A stretch of DNA of 64,000 nucleotides from Oreohelix idahoensis (GCA_024509875.1 JAMPIV010004259.1:186001-250000), one strand, 5' to 3'; shown: positions 9,655 to 21,996, numbered from the stretch's first letter. The notes: generated by a model not told the origin, from the sequence alone. Numbers and translations are program-made.

Positions 9655-9945
9655 CTTCCCCGTTCGTCCTGAAAAGGACGTTGGTTGCGTTGTGTCTGTT
9701 TACACCGGAGCTGCAATATCTGCGCATTTCGGCCGAAACATCCGACTTCTGCACGGCATTTTTTGGGACCGGATTTGCCTTCCCTCTTCGATCCCTACTC
9801 TCTCAGCCAGAATGCAGTGATGCAGCCTGTTTCCAGGACCACCACGTGGAGGTGGAGCAGGGTCTTGGTCAGTTCTGGTACGCTGACCCTGACGCAAGCA
9901 GTCAAGCTATGGGTCGCTGACTGCATTCTCTATTGCTGCATCTTT
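9655..9945 (+). repeat. Repeat E, copy 1
   Basis: About 290 bp that recurs inverted at 24140-24398 plus 25031-25056. Shared blocks include GTCCTGAAAAGGAC, GTTGTGTC, TTTTTGGGACCGG, CTCTCTCAGCCAGA, GCCTGTTTCCAGGACCACCA and CAAGCAGTCAAGCTATG. No coding signature. It is probably a short non-autonomous element; copy 1 shows what copy 2 looked like before the solo LTR inserted. Confidence 0.8.
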
Positions 9946-10735
9946 GGGTCCTATATTTATTCAAAGACGAGCGTTAATGTCAGGATCGGACCTGTGATGT
10001 TCTTCTGTGTAGATACATCTTCACTCATCGTAACACAGTGAACGATCTCTTAGCAGAACAGCCTAAAGCTGGTGAATGCGTAAGAACGTAACGAAATTGG
10101 TTATATTTGTCCCTTAAAGTTTTATTTCGATAAAAATTCCGCCGTAGAAAATATGCCAACCTGGCGCATTGTTCACCATGGTCCATTAGTAAAATACGCC
10201 AATGTAGCCAGTATAAACTGTGTGCATTTCGTTTTGTTCCACGCCCACGTCTGTAACAATCTACGAAGCGTAGGTCTTAACAACCTAATTCCCGTATTTG
10301 CTCCTTTGTTCTTGTGATTTCTGTCTCAAATTACCTTCTTCACCTGGACTAGCATGCGATTCTAGTCGAAGGTTTTTTGTTGTTGCAATAACTGTTCTGA
10401 CAACCTCCTACGTTTTCCTGCCCGTCTTGTTCCAGTTGTATTGATGTCGTTTTCTATTTCCGTTCTGCTTTGTAGATAACGTTACACCATTTCTTAGTCC
10501 TTCATTTTGTGTATTATTTGGGCATGTGTTTTCCCTAACATAAATAAATCTATCAACCTCAGTAAATCTTAGTCCGCTAGTCGAGATCCTTTACAGGCCG
10601 GAATATGGTTAGTATTGAGAGGCCTACCGTAGCATCAGACTCTTTCCCAACCACGCGAAATATACCAAATCATTACTGGTACTTGTATCTCTCTTTAAAT
10701 AGTATCCACTGTAAGAGATTAACGATGAAACGCCA
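9946..10735. other. No recognised feature
   Basis: Unique-looking AT-rich sequence with no long frame, repeat match or RNA signature that I can see. Confidence 0.45.
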
Positions 10736-10879
10736 AGAAAGACCAAAGACATACGGAGAAGAGCACTGGAGACAGAAGTGAAAATAATGGGGAAGACGTG
10801 GAAAGAACGTAAGCTGTTGGCACGTGACAGGAGGACTTGGCATGTGTTTGTTGAAGGCGTATGCTCCTTGAGGAACTAA
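10736..10879 (+). pseudogene. LINE C-terminal fragment
   Basis: A 47-codon stretch ending in TAA reads as the end of a LINE protein: R-R-R-A-L-E-T-E-V-K, then G-K-T-W-K-E, L-A-R-D-R-R-T-W and V-E-G-V-C-S-L. This matches the usual W-x(n)-A-Q-D-R-x-x-W-R-x-x-V-x-x-L-C ending of RTE/LINE-B type proteins. It has no 5' part. Confidence 0.6.
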
Positions 10880-11088
10880 AAGTATTGAATGATTGAAAGA
10901 GAGTAAACATTGATGAGGAGGGATTAATTAGTCCCCCACCCAAAATAAAAAAAATAAAAATGAAATAATGATACAGGATTAATTAGTCCTCACTGTACAA
11001 GATTAAGAAATAATAAAGCAGGATTAAAATAGTGTGACATTACAGCTCGGTTGCTTTTTCGTAATTTCCTCTCATAACCTTTATTATA

Positions 11089-12378
11089 AACTACAGAACT
11101 ATAGCTCTTATAAGCCATGCCAGCAAAATACTTTTACAAATCATAATGAAAAGGATGCAACAAAAGCTAGAAACAGAAATAAATGAAGTACAGGCGGGTT
11201 TTCGACCAGGTAGAGGCACTAGAGATCATATATTCAACATGAGGATCATCATAGAAAAGTGTAGAGAATTCAACGTTGACCTACATACTTGTTTCATTGA
11301 TTACACCAAAGCTTTCGATTGTGTACAACATCAGCAGTTATGGGCTATTATGAAAAATATGGGATTTCCAAACCACCTTATACAACTCATCGCACTGCTG
11401 TACCAAGAACAACAGGCAGCCGTAAGAATAGAGGGGGAAACATCAGAATGGTTTGAAGTACAGAAAGGAGTAAGACAAGGCTGTACCCTTTCCCCTTACC
11501 TGTTTAACATTTATGCCGAGAATATCATGAGAAACGTAAGAGATGACCAAGAACACACAGAGTTTGACTCATTTAACATCGGCGGGTACCAGATCCCGGA
11601 AATCAGATATGCTGACGACACAGTCCTCCTATCGACCAACCCAAAAGGACTTGAACAATTACTTCTGTCCACCAAAAAACACAGCGAGGCCCAGAATCTA
11701 TACCTAAACACCAAGAAGACCAAAGTATTGACAACAGACAAAGTAAAGACCAAACCAGAAATTGAAATTGATAACGAAGAACTGGAAAGTGTCAATGAAT
11801 TCGAATACTTAGGATCAATCATTAACAGCTCTGGCGACTGTGCAGTAGAAATTAAAAGAAGACTTGCAATTGCTTCACATAAGCTAATACAGATGAAAAA
11901 CCTATGGCAAGGCACAAGCAAAGAAACAAAGTTACAACTGATCAGAGCATGTATATTCCCAGTAGCAACATACGGCTGCGAGACTTGGACACTCAATAAA
12001 ACAGTTGCAAAAAAGATTACATCATTCGAAATGAAATGCTACAGAAGGATGTTGAGAATACCCTGGACAGAAAAAAAGACCAACAGAGAAGTACTGCACT
12101 CACTAAACGTACAGGAACATTGGCTCCTAAATACCATCGCAATAAGGAAGCTGAAATTTTTCGGTCATATAAAAAGACATAATAGTCTGGAAAAAACAGT
12201 GATGGAAGGCATGGTCCCTGGAAAAAGGGGAAGGGGTCGACCTAGACGACGGTGGACCCAGGACATCACAGAGAGTCTGAACTTGTCTTTGGCTGATGCA
12301 GGTCGACTTGCCCAGAATCGTGATGCGTTCAGAGCAGCTGTAATGGAGACAACGTTCTGGAAAGAATACGTCACATGA
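11089..12378 (+). CDS. LINE-A reverse transcriptase, 5'-truncated
   Basis: The frame is open from the truncation point (N-Y-R-T-I, the start of RT motif 1) to TGA at 12376-12378; the first ATG is at 11146. RT blocks in order are G-F-R-P-G-R-G-T-R-D, F-I-D-Y-T-K-A-F-D (first catalytic Asp), G-V-R-Q-G-C-T-L-S-P, the catalytic Y-A-D-D-T-V-L-L, the N-T-K-K-T-K block and F-E-Y-L-G-S. Beyond lie Y-G-C-E-T-W-T-L, I-P-W-T-E-K-K-T-N and F-F-G-H-I-K-R-H-N. The endonuclease half is missing through 5' truncation, so this copy is dead despite the intact frame. The intact remainder means it is fairly young. Confidence 0.92.
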   Translation, partial: NYRTIALISHASKILLQIIMKRMQQKLETEINEVQAGFRPGRGTRDHIFNMRIIIEKCREFNVDLHTCFIDYTKAFDCVQHQQLWAIMKNMGFPNHLIQLIALLYQEQQAAVRIEGETSEWFEVQKGVRQGCTLSPYLFNIYAENIMRNVRDDQEHTEFDSFNIGGYQIPEIRYADDTVLLSTNPKGLEQLLLSTKKHSEAQNLYLNTKKTKVLTTDKVKTKPEIEIDNEELESVNEFEYLGSIINSSGDCAVEIKRRLAIASHKLIQMKNLWQGTSKETKLQLIRACIFPVATYGCETWTLNKTVAKKITSFEMKCYRRMLRIPWTEKKTNREVLHSLNVQEHWLLNTIAIRKLKFFGHIKRHNSLEKTVMEGMVPGKRGRGRPRRRWTQDITESLNLSLADAGRLAQNRDAFRAAVMETTFWKEYVT

Positions 12379-12383
12379 TGATG
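11089..12383 (+). mobile_element. LINE-A, 5'-truncated insertion in FB1
   Basis: The insertion is flanked by a 13 bp target duplication AACCTTTATTATA at 11076-11088 and 12384-12396. The FB1 arm at 15650-15720 shows the uninterrupted sequence. The 3' end is CACATGATGATG: a short simple repeat instead of poly(A), as in RTE-like LINEs. Confidence 0.93.
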
Positions 12384-12862
12384 AACCTTTATTATATATT
12401 ATTTTTGAATGTTTAACGCACATAATTTCGTGCCTACTCAGAATTATTACCCTTTTTACAGGCTTTTCTTTAACTTGCAACGTATGTCACCTTCAAATCT
12501 TGCAATCGATTTTTCGATCACTTCCAGATGAGCAATAGCTCTGAAACTTGGCATAATTGTGTATTCCCGATGATAATACAATAATCAGTCGTAAAAATAA
12601 TAAAATGAATAACATTAAAATTAATATTAATTTTGTTTGTTTGTATTGTTTCATCAGTGAAATGGGTGATAACTGCAAATAATCTAGGTGTATTCTTTCC
12701 AACAAGATTGTCTTTCTTGAGAGAAATATTGAAACTTCTCCCTTCCCCCTCCATACACACACACACTATCGCCCGCGCGTGCACAGACATACACGCAACT
12801 GACAACTACATTTAAAAAAATGTAATTTACAACCCTTATCAAAATTAACAAAAAAAAAATTA

Positions 12863-12984
<122 letters not shown>

Positions 12985-13135
12985 TTCCGTGTAATATACT
13001 GAATAATGAAATCCGCCTCCTGTGCTCTGGACTCGTTTATCGCAAACTGATAATGTCATTAGCGGATCGATTACATTTGACTTAAATTTCCCAAAAAAAA
13101 AAACAAAACACTAAAAAAAATAATAAAAAAATATA

Positions 13136-13445
13136 ACAAAATATTTTAAACACAGGATTTTAATGCACTAAAAGCCACAAATAATTTTTCTCGGAGTTTA
13201 TAGCTTGCAGTAAAAAAATGTAACATGAAATTGAGAAAAAGACTGCAGTGCTGATTTTACATGAAATTAACTTCTGCTTTATACTTCATTAGACACTTAT
13301 GGATACAATATATGATAAGGGCTTAAGCGCCACAAGCTTTTTATCAATTTAATGTTACATTTTTTTACTGCAAGCTATAAACTTCGTGAAAAATTATTTG
13401 TGGTTTTTAGTGCATTAAAAGCCTGTGTTTAAAATATTTTTTAAA
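13136..13445. mobile_element. Palindromic MITE-like element
   Basis: Two arms of about 95 bp (13136-13235 and 13345-13440) are near-perfect reverse complements around a spacer of about 110 bp. Shared text includes AATATTTTAAACACAGG, AATGCACTAAAA, CCACAAATAATTTTTC, GTTTATAGCTTGCAG and AAAAAAATGTAACAT. It is non-coding. Arms differ at only a handful of sites. Confidence 0.85.
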
Positions 13446-14170
13446 ATACTTTTTTCCTACTATCATTGTTCACGTTTCACGCTTCGATGCATGACAAGGC
13501 CAGACAGTTGTCCATCCGTGAGAGATCAATTGAATCACTAAACGTAGTAATACCACATTCACTCCAGGTAAATGTGAGCATAAAATGTTTGTTCAAGATT
13601 GCGTAATCACTTCCGATCCGACAGTAGAATGGACTTGCAATACGGGTTTAATTGTATAGACCAAGATTTGTCTAGACAGGTAGTCGGGTTGCGACGTCAT
13701 GTGATATAAGAGATAAACTAAGTAATCAGACTTCCGAATTACTTGGGATAGGTGATTAGAGATAAACGCAATCTTGGAAGACATTTTGAAGAGTGAGAGG
13801 GAAGTGTGATATAAGTAAACTTTACTGAAATCACAATTCCATATATGGAAAATGGCCGTTTAAATTCTCAAACGTATGAGTCACGCAGGAAATTCCATAA
13901 GCACCACTCTATCATAACATGTACTTTGAATGCAATTGGTTTGGCACTTCGAGTTGTCATATACAATTGCTTTGATTGGAAGTTGCCAAGCAGCAGACAA
14001 CAAGAGTGCGTCTGTGAAGTCTGAAATATAATGTGGAACATTTTAGACATACGGCACTGCATTTCCCGAATCGTCAAGTAGACAGCTCGGACTGAAGCCA
14101 GGAAACTATAGACGTAAAGATTTTGACTTTAAATAGGACCGGACGTAGTGGAACACTTCTGAACACTACA

Positions 14171-14742
14171 ACAAGGAAACTCTAAGTTATTCATACAGAA
14201 ACCGAGCTTTACAGGACTTAACCCACAAAGTCGTAGAGGAATTTTCAATAGAACTAAATACACTGACCTGTGATCTAGGCATCTATATCAAGTTGACAAG
14301 ACTATTTACCTGAGCAGGCAGTCTAAGATTCCTAGTTACAAGGTTTGTGGTACCAGCACGAGGCGACCCGACTATTTGTGGTACAACCCGAAGAGACCAT
14401 TTGCTGTAGTACCATTCCGTGGCTCAAAGCTTGTAACTGACACTTGAAATCTACATTCCACGGGTTGTGAAGATTCTTGCCTTGACCAGGAGCGGTTACT
14501 TTCTGACTGATCTGAAAACGTGCCCTCACCACAGAGACGAATGTACGGAACCAGCAGCATCGGCACTTTAGCATTTTGGCAAGTCCCATTTTTATCCGGC
14601 CAAACAAAGAACTTTCTTTTCTAAAATTTTATTTATTTACAAGTAATAATGTAATTTCTCATTAAATTTGTATATATTAGTTTTTACAAATTCATAGTTG
14701 AATTAATTATTACAAAGAGAAGTGCACTCATGTGAATAAGTA

Positions 14743-14747
<5 letters not shown>
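14171..14747. other. FB1 core, no coding content
   Basis: Sequence between the FB1 arms. No frame of note, no transposase motif and no internal repeat before the AT tract. Confidence 0.5.
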
Positions 14748-14791
<44 letters not shown>

Positions 14792-14796
14792 TTATA

Positions 14797-14885
<89 letters not shown>

Positions 14886-14896
14886 ATATATATATA
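14748..14896. repeat. (TA)n / (AAAT)n compound microsatellite
   Basis: TA dinucleotides, interrupted by TTTATTTATATATTTA, then AAAT repeats and a short TA run. Lies in the FB1 core next to the right arm. Confidence 0.95.
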
Positions 14897-15749
14897 AGTT
14901 CAGTATGTTCCACTAAGTCCGGCCCTATTTAAAGTCAGAATCTTTACTTCTATTGTTTCCTGGCTTCAGTCCGAGCTGTCTACTTGACGATTCGGGAAAT
15001 GCAGTGTCGTGTGTCTAAAACGTCCTACATTATATCTCAGACTTCACCAACGCACTCTTGTGTACTACTAGCAACTCACAATCACAGCGATTGTATATAA
15101 CTCGAATTGCCAAACCAATGGCATTCAAAGTACATGTTATGAAAGAGTAGTTCTTTTGGAATTTCCTGCGTGACATACGTTTGAGAACTGAAACTGCCAC
15201 TTTCCATATATGGAATTGCGATTTCCGTAAAGTGTTGTCATAGTTTACTTATATTACACTTCCCTCTCACTCTTCAAAATGTCTTCCAAGATTGCATTTA
15301 TCTATAATCACCTAACCCAAGTAATTCGGAAGTCTGATTACTTCGATTATCAGACTCTGCCGATCTCTTGTAACACCTGACTTGTCGCAATCCGACTGCC
15401 TGTCTAGACAAACCGTAGTCTATACAATTAAACTCGTATTGCAAGTCCATTCTACTGTCGGATTGGAAGTGATTATGCAATCTTCAACAAACCCTTTATG
15501 CTAGCATTTACCTTGCGGCAGTGTGGTATTATCACGTTTAGTGATTCAATTAATCTCTGAGGGATGGGCGATTGCCTGCCCTGTCATGCACTGAAGCGTG
15601 AAATGTGTACAATGATAGTAAGAAAAAAGGGTAACAATTCTGAGTAGAGGATAGGCACGAAATTATGTGCGTTAAATATATCGAAATAATAGATAAAAAG
15701 TCGATGAGAGGAAATTACGAAAAAGCAAACGAGTCGTAATGTCACACTC

Positions 15750-16010
15750 TCCACAAAAAGTCGGTGGTAAAGATAAAGAGTTAACGTTCTGAGACCCATT
15801 CAGCATTGTTCTCGATTTCTTAAATATCTTGTGGACACTCCCACGAGGTAGAAGCATCATCATCCTTCAATCTGCATCTCTGCCAAGAGCAATCTTGTGC
15901 GAAGGTAGACACCTTTGAAGACCCACATTAGCTACTCTAGGTTTTGGCCACTGTTGGACCACTACTGCAGAGAAAAGGACAGGCAACCAGTGACACATAG
16001 AAATATTAGT
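15750..16010 (-). repeat. Repeat C, copy 1
   Basis: Reverse complement of 25870-26110. Shared blocks are GCTTCTACCTCG, TATTCACAAGATATTT, CAATACTGAATG, GTGGTCCAACAGTGGCCAAA and CCTAGAGTA. It abuts the FB1 right end here but not in the other copy, so it is a separate family. Confidence 0.75.
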
Positions 16011-16319
16011 GCTTGAATTAAAATTCTTCAGGGAGTTAAGGATTTATTATGTTCTTCTTCTTCTTCTTCTTACACTCTCAGACGTCTGCTTGAATATTTT
16101 CAAAGAAAGAAGTGGTCAGCTTAAGCTAGTTGTATCTTCATAGAGTTTTTCTAGGAATGGTACTGATGACGGCCATATATGCTTTCTCTGCTCCTCATAT
16201 ATTGGGCATCTTTCAATCAATTTATACAAAAAGCTTTTCAACTGACTAAAGAAAAGTATAACAAAGGAATCTTTATAAGACGAAAAAACAAAAAAAAGTA
16301 GTCAATACCTGTTCCTGTC

Positions 16320-16590
16320 CCATGTTGTTCTCGGGGGGTATCTGAGAAGAAAGGAAGATTAGGGTTACGGCTTCCTCAAGCATGTCGTACATGCCTACTA
16401 GTATGAAGTTGTTATTGAGGCTGGCAACTTCATCACGCAAAATGATTGCTACAGAAACTATTACTGCTTGAGCGTAGGAGTGTTTGGTGCAGGCTTCCCA
16501 CAATGGTACCCGCTGCAGTTGTAGCGCCATGCTCTATAAGAAACGACAAGGAAAGGGGATGATGATGTTGATGATGATGATGGTGATGAT
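16320..16590 (+). repeat. Repeat D, fullest copy, with (GATGAT)n tail
   Basis: Blocks in order: GGGTTACGGCTTCCTCA, CATGTCGTAC, GAGGCTGGCAACTTCATCACG, ATTGCTACAGAAACTA, GCAGGCTTCC, CGCTGCAGT, GCCATGCTC, AAGAAACGACAAGG, then GATGATGATG repeats. The same order occurs at 25085-25260 and 38785-39030. The terminal trinucleotide repeat resembles the 3' tails of LINE-A and LINE-B, which suggests LINE-driven mobilisation. Confidence 0.7.
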
Positions 16591-16819
16591 AATTACCTGG
16601 TCTTCGTGATCCTTGCTCTGTACATCGTACGAGCTGAGAGAGACTGTAAAGAGAATTGCAGAAACGTTCTCAAAGTTTTGCAGCCACTTTTTCTTGACTG
16701 TGCAATGGCCGTCCACGTCACATAACCTGCGTGCACAAAAGTTGTTGTCATAATTTGGACAAGATGGAGAAATATAATGTCTGTGTGGTACGTGTGAGTC
16801 TGCGTATGTCCCTGAATAA

Positions 16820-16847
16820 TTTTTTTTTTTGGGGGGGGGGGGGGGGT
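16820..16847. repeat. Poly(T)-poly(G) homopolymer junction
   Basis: A run of T followed by a run of about 16 G. Length is likely unreliable in sequencing and unstable in vivo. Confidence 0.9.
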
Positions 16848-16989
16848 GTCCTTCTAAGAGTCAGCTATTAACTTTCATGGCATACATACACTGCCTTTAT
16901 CTATAAGTTGCCTTTTAAAAATCCTGTTCTCTTGCATTTTTTTGATCTTGCTTTTCCTATTTTGGACTCTCCTCTTAGAAATATAAAAG

Positions 16990-17250
16990 CTAACGGTGGT
17001 CCCATAACAGATACTGCCGTAGAGACGGGACGTGAAGTGTTAGAGACTTCACTATACTAGGTCCAGCATCGAGAGGTGGGGGGGCGGGGTGACCAGTTCC
17101 CTTCCTCGCTGCCTTTTCCTTCCCTAACTCACAGAGCAGAGTCAGGTACCCATTTACAGCTGGGTATACTGGAGCGTGTGGGTACCGTGATTCGAACCCG
17201 GCACTTTTGCCGCGACAGACCAGCGTTTTTACCACTATGTCCATCGGATG
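16990..17250 (-). mobile_element. SINE family B, minus-strand copy with clear tRNA head
   Basis: Read on the minus strand it opens GGAGCATCCGATGGACATAG with A-box TAGTGGTAAAAACGCTGG and B-box GGTTCGAATC (complement of 17189-17199). The body has CCAGCTGTAAATGGGTACCT, GAGTTAGGGAAGGAAAAGGC and GGAAGGGAACTGGTC; the tail has CCTAGTATAGTGAAGTCTC. It is the best preserved copy of the family in the window and could still carry a working RNA polymerase III promoter. Confidence 0.85.
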
Positions 17251-17322
17251 CTCCTTAGACATATATGTCAATGAATTCTAGAAAGGATATTCTGGTTCCC
17301 TATCGACCCCCTCCACCAATAC

Positions 17323-17344
17323 TTCATATATATATATATATATA
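17323..17344. repeat. Short (TA)n tract
   Basis: About 20 bp of TA dinucleotide. Confidence 0.9.
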
Positions 17345-17689
17345 ATGTATGCTCAAAATATGCAGCTAAACGAGACGGCAGGAGTGAAAAAAAAAATTTG
17401 AACATTTGAACTTTTGAACTTGAATGTAAAAATGTCCATACTGAATAATAGGTCACAGCAGGTGGGACTGAAAATCCACAGAGAAAAGATAAAAATAATT
17501 ACAATAAATGTACGTAGCAGATGATAGCCAGATTATACTTGCAGAAACATCCGTAGATGATGAAGATTGTTGTAGCAGTAATTTGAGTTTTAATTAGACC
17601 ACTTTTCTAGTACATCTCAAACGATGCATGAAATGGCGTTTGTTTGTCATTCATTTACTCGTCACCTTTTTAACTCGCCAATGGGATTC

Positions 17690-18350
17690 GCCTTCAACAA
17701 ACTTATGTCAAGTCGACCTACACCGCGCCATCAACTCAAGGTCTTTCCCATATCTTCTTCATCATTTTAATGTATGTCTCCAGTTCTCTACTCAGTGTGT
17801 TTTTTAGTCTCCCTTTATCTTTCTTACCCTGTGAATTCCAGAACAAGGACTGCCTTGTAATACTATCAACAGATTTCCTTAGTGTGTGTCCTATCCATCT
17901 CCAGCGCCTTCTTCTCATCTCTTATTCCACTCTCTTCTGCCTGGTTCTTGTGATCAGATCCCCATTAACGATCTTCTGTTTTATGTAAGTATGCAAGGAC
18001 ACATTTATGAAAGTCTGTAAATATTTGGTTGTTGTTCTCCATGTTTCAGAGCCATACAATAGGACTGACTTGACATTCGAATTGAAAATTCGGATTTTTG
18101 TGTTGAAATCGATTTCTTGTTAAATATTTTTTTTACGTCGTCTAGTATTCTTGTTTCTGTCGATGTTTTGACACTCAAGATCGCCGCTGTTGGTTGTTTT
18201 GTGACATTTTTGTAAGAAAGCAAATCCATGTGATACTCTGCCCATTGTGTATTGTTCTGCACGTGTTTGAGTTTTAAGAGCTTCAGCATTTCAGAGTTTT
18301 TATTTGTTGATCCTCTTCGGAGTCATTTTTCTCGATCTCATTCCACAGAC
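17690..18350 (-). pseudogene. LINE-B 3' fragment, frameshifted
   Basis: Minus-strand translation gives F-N-T-K-I-R-I-F-N-S-N-V-K-S-V-L-L-Y-G-S-E-T-W around 18010-18110, then R-R-R-R-W-R-W-I-G-H-T-L-R-K and S-I-T-R-Q-S-L-F-W-N-S-Q-G-K in 17736-17918. These blocks lie beyond the RT catalytic core of a LINE family very common in invertebrates. The two parts are in different frames and several stops intervene, so this is dead. Related sequence at 63617-64000 carries the catalytic box of the same kind of protein. Confidence 0.8.
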
Positions 18351-18972
18351 TGAAGCTTTCACTCTCTACGTTCATGAACTAATTACTGTTCCTTTGTATT
18401 CACTAATGGCGTTATCATTGTTATCAGACTTCTTGCATGCCAAGAAACAAGAGCAATGAGGTAAAAAAAAAAACATTAGAAAATTAATGTTCAATAGTTA
18501 AGTGTCTTTCCAAACTTAATGTTTATCCCTTCCTTGTCTAGTGCTTCTTATTTCTAGAAGTACCGTCAACACTCCCACACCCCACTTATTTTGTATCTAA
18601 ATTCTCATTTTTTTTTGTCATCTTTCTCGCTGAATAAATTAAATATGCTGTACTGCATGGGGTTGCGCTAAGATATCCACCTTCCTTAAAAATAAATAAA
18701 TAAACACACACATGCATATTTCAATTTGACCGCTTATTTATCCTTTCTGTCAAGACATGTGTCGTAGATTTTTTGATAGGGGAATTAAGACTAGGGTTGG
18801 TCCCTTCTGAATAGATTAGAATAAGTGATAGTCACAGTGAGAGATAATAATAGAAATAGATTTCCACGAGTGAGATGGTAGGAATAATAGAGGCTGTCCC
18901 TGAAATCGAGCAATATTCTCTCTCTCTCAGCCTATCTTCTACTACAGATTTAGAGGAGTCAGACAGTCTATC

Positions 18973-19089
<117 letters not shown>

Positions 19090-19189
19090 ACTCACATACA
19101 CACACATATAAGTGACGACAGTTAGACGCACACACGTGGGACACTATAACAAAAATTTTATAGATATTTTGGAACGAGCTGACCGACAC

Positions 19190-21960
19190 GATGATTAAGT
19201 TTAAAATGAATTTTAATTATCATACTAAAATTCCATCACAACACATAAAATTACATCAGTCATATACAAATAGTCATAAAGTCAATGAATTTCTACAAGA
19301 AAATGATAGACCCACAGTTATGATCTTTTCCCTCGATGTATAGCCCACAGTCCCGTTAAAAAAAAAGTGATAGCCCCAAAGAGTCACGGATACCTCTGCT
19401 GTAGTCTAATAAATTTCCTTTTTTTTAAAGGTATGAACAGACTTTGCTATTAGTATGATCTATCCTAAGAAAAATATTGTTAGCAACAAAACTTGCATAA
19501 AAGAAATTTTAAACAGCAAAAATGGGTGCCAAAATACAACAATAAAGGAATCACTCAGTCCTGCATTCTCTCTATTCATTCAGCCGTGATCACGTACTTT
19601 CATGCGTACTTACAGCTTTGGTAGCAACTTCTGGAAACACAATTTTTAGGACATGCATATACAGAATCTTCAATGGTAGCCGTGGCCAAGACAACCCCAG
19701 TTCCAAAAAGACGGATTGAATTCACTGCTTCAGGGAACGTTATCTTGGTTCTACTTATTTTAGGATGTCTGGTTCTGTCACATTAAAATTGTCCAGGCAC
19801 GAACGTTAACAGCGAGCACAGTGTCAATAGCTTAGGTTTCTAGTAATGAGGAATGTCAGGTCGGGTGCCTTATCTCAGTATAGGAATTTAGTTGGTCACA
19901 CCACCACTTGTCAACAGTGTCGGAAAAGTTATTGATGGTAATATCTTACTTGCCACAAAGGCTGAAAATGTACTTGAGAGTTTGTGAAGAAATATTATCT
20001 GGCTCAAAGGCACAGTATAAGCATTTAGTCTTTAATAAAACCGTTAGTGAGAGTTGTACTCTGTCTATTTATGGAGACACGCGCACTGTCAGACAGGTGT
20101 TAACTTGTAAACCCACGTGGTTAAAGATAATAATGTTTCTTCTCTCAATGGTACTCAAACCCTGGCAAAGTTGGGTCACCCCAGTTTCACCGAATAAAGA
20201 AAAACAACATATAAAATACTATACATACTATGTACTAGGATATAACTTACATTATCAACTGCAAGCGGAGGCTTGACTTATCGTTTAAAACCTTCCCGTG
20301 AAATAAGTTATATCTATAAAATCAATCATCACGAATTAGAAATACATGTGTATTTCGTCAATACTCAATGATGAATCAGTGCAGTTATCAGTTAGTTTTA
20401 CAATATTCTCGACTAAGCAGTTAAATTGAATTATTTTATAGCTGCATGAGTTTTTAAACTAGAAATTATAATTTATACTGCTTTCCACTGAAACACGTCA
20501 GCTAGAGAATATAACAGACTTATATTTAATTCTTCTGCGCACAAATCTAACTAGAAAAATGAAATAAGCGATTTATCACTTTAAACACTCACAAAATACT
20601 AGATATATAATATTTACCTCAACATAGAACTACTAAGAACTAAACCACTTCGACCAAACTAAATGCCATCTTCTATCAACAGAGATTCTTAGGAATCGAA
20701 CGTAGGTTGTTCTAGTCTTGACTGCGAAGTTACTGAGTGAATAAAATCTAAAACTCCGGTTAAGATATATGAAATAGACAAAGGATCCCACATTATTTCG
20801 AACCCCCGCCCCCCCCCCCCCGTCTTCCCCTCTCCTCTTAACACTTACGTAAACCAAGAGATTGCCATAAACTGCCACTTCGCGTCTTTGATACCTCCGT
20901 CTAAGACACTGGCCGTAGAGTGCTGTGTCAGATGGAAATGCTAGACGAATGTCTCATTTCTGGTCGAGGCAGATGGCAGTTTCCACACCTCGCCGAGAAC
21001 TTTAGCCGTAAAAGCTACGTGTCCGATGGAATTGCTAGACAAATGTCTGCTTCTATGTCTGTCTAGACGGATATTCACAGTTATGCGTCTACCTGCAGCG
21101 ACTGACATCTGATGTAATAAGATGCATTACCAGTGTATGCGAAAAACGGTAAAGTCAGAATGGGAAAGAAATATATTTTTCGCAAACGAACGAATGCGAA
21201 AAATACAGGAAAAGGATAAAAGAGAGATAATAAAGTAGAGGACACGGGTAGAAAAGAATAGAATATAGAAAATTTATTGATCATAAATCTCAATGCGACA
21301 ACATGTTCTTTTTTTTCAGTAATTAGATTTATTTTTCATGTCTTTTGGGGTGCACTATTTCCCTCTGGCCTTGAGGGGACATTCGAGGACTTGTTGAGCT
21401 ATACACATGCAGTGTTTTCATGATTAGGTACTCTTTCAAGATCCACTGTTTCCAGTTTTGTATTTGAAATTGTTACTTATTTCTTCTATCCCAATAAACA
21501 CCTTCCACCAGTGAGATTTTCATAGCATATTCCAGACATTCATTACAGAGTAACTACAGCGGAACGTTTACTTTTTGCTGTCCATGCTTAATCGCATCTA
21601 TTTAATATGAATTTGAGGGCTAGCAAAAGAGTGCAAAGAACAAGGCCACTGTGCTATACGATGCATGTCCTCAAAATGTATACAGGAACTTCAAGCAGCA
21701 GCAGAAGTTTATACAAATGATTTAATATTAAATTCTCGAGGATACAAAGAAGGACCAGTAGCACCATAAAATGTTTACGCGGGCAAAGATTAATAGACAT
21801 CGTTGTACATACACAACTAGTAGGAGGACAGTACAAGACAAGTATTCATATAATGTTTCGTCAATCGGTCAGTCTATCAATTTATTCCTTCTATTTATAT
21901 ATCTTTCTTTTTTTCAGTCAATCATTCACTCAAGCTGTCGGTTTCCTTGTCTGTCTCTGT
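19190..21960. other. No recognised feature
   Basis: About 2.8 kb of AT-rich sequence. A 122-codon open stretch at 19908-20276 has no recognisable domain and no supporting context, so I do not call it. A poly(C) run lies at about 20806-20820. Confidence 0.45.
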
Positions 21961-21996
21961 GTCTGCCTGTCCGTCCATACATTCGTCAATCCATCC

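Noticed and set aside
19908..20276. 122-residue hypothetical protein
   Set aside because: No domain, no context and composition like the surrounding DNA.
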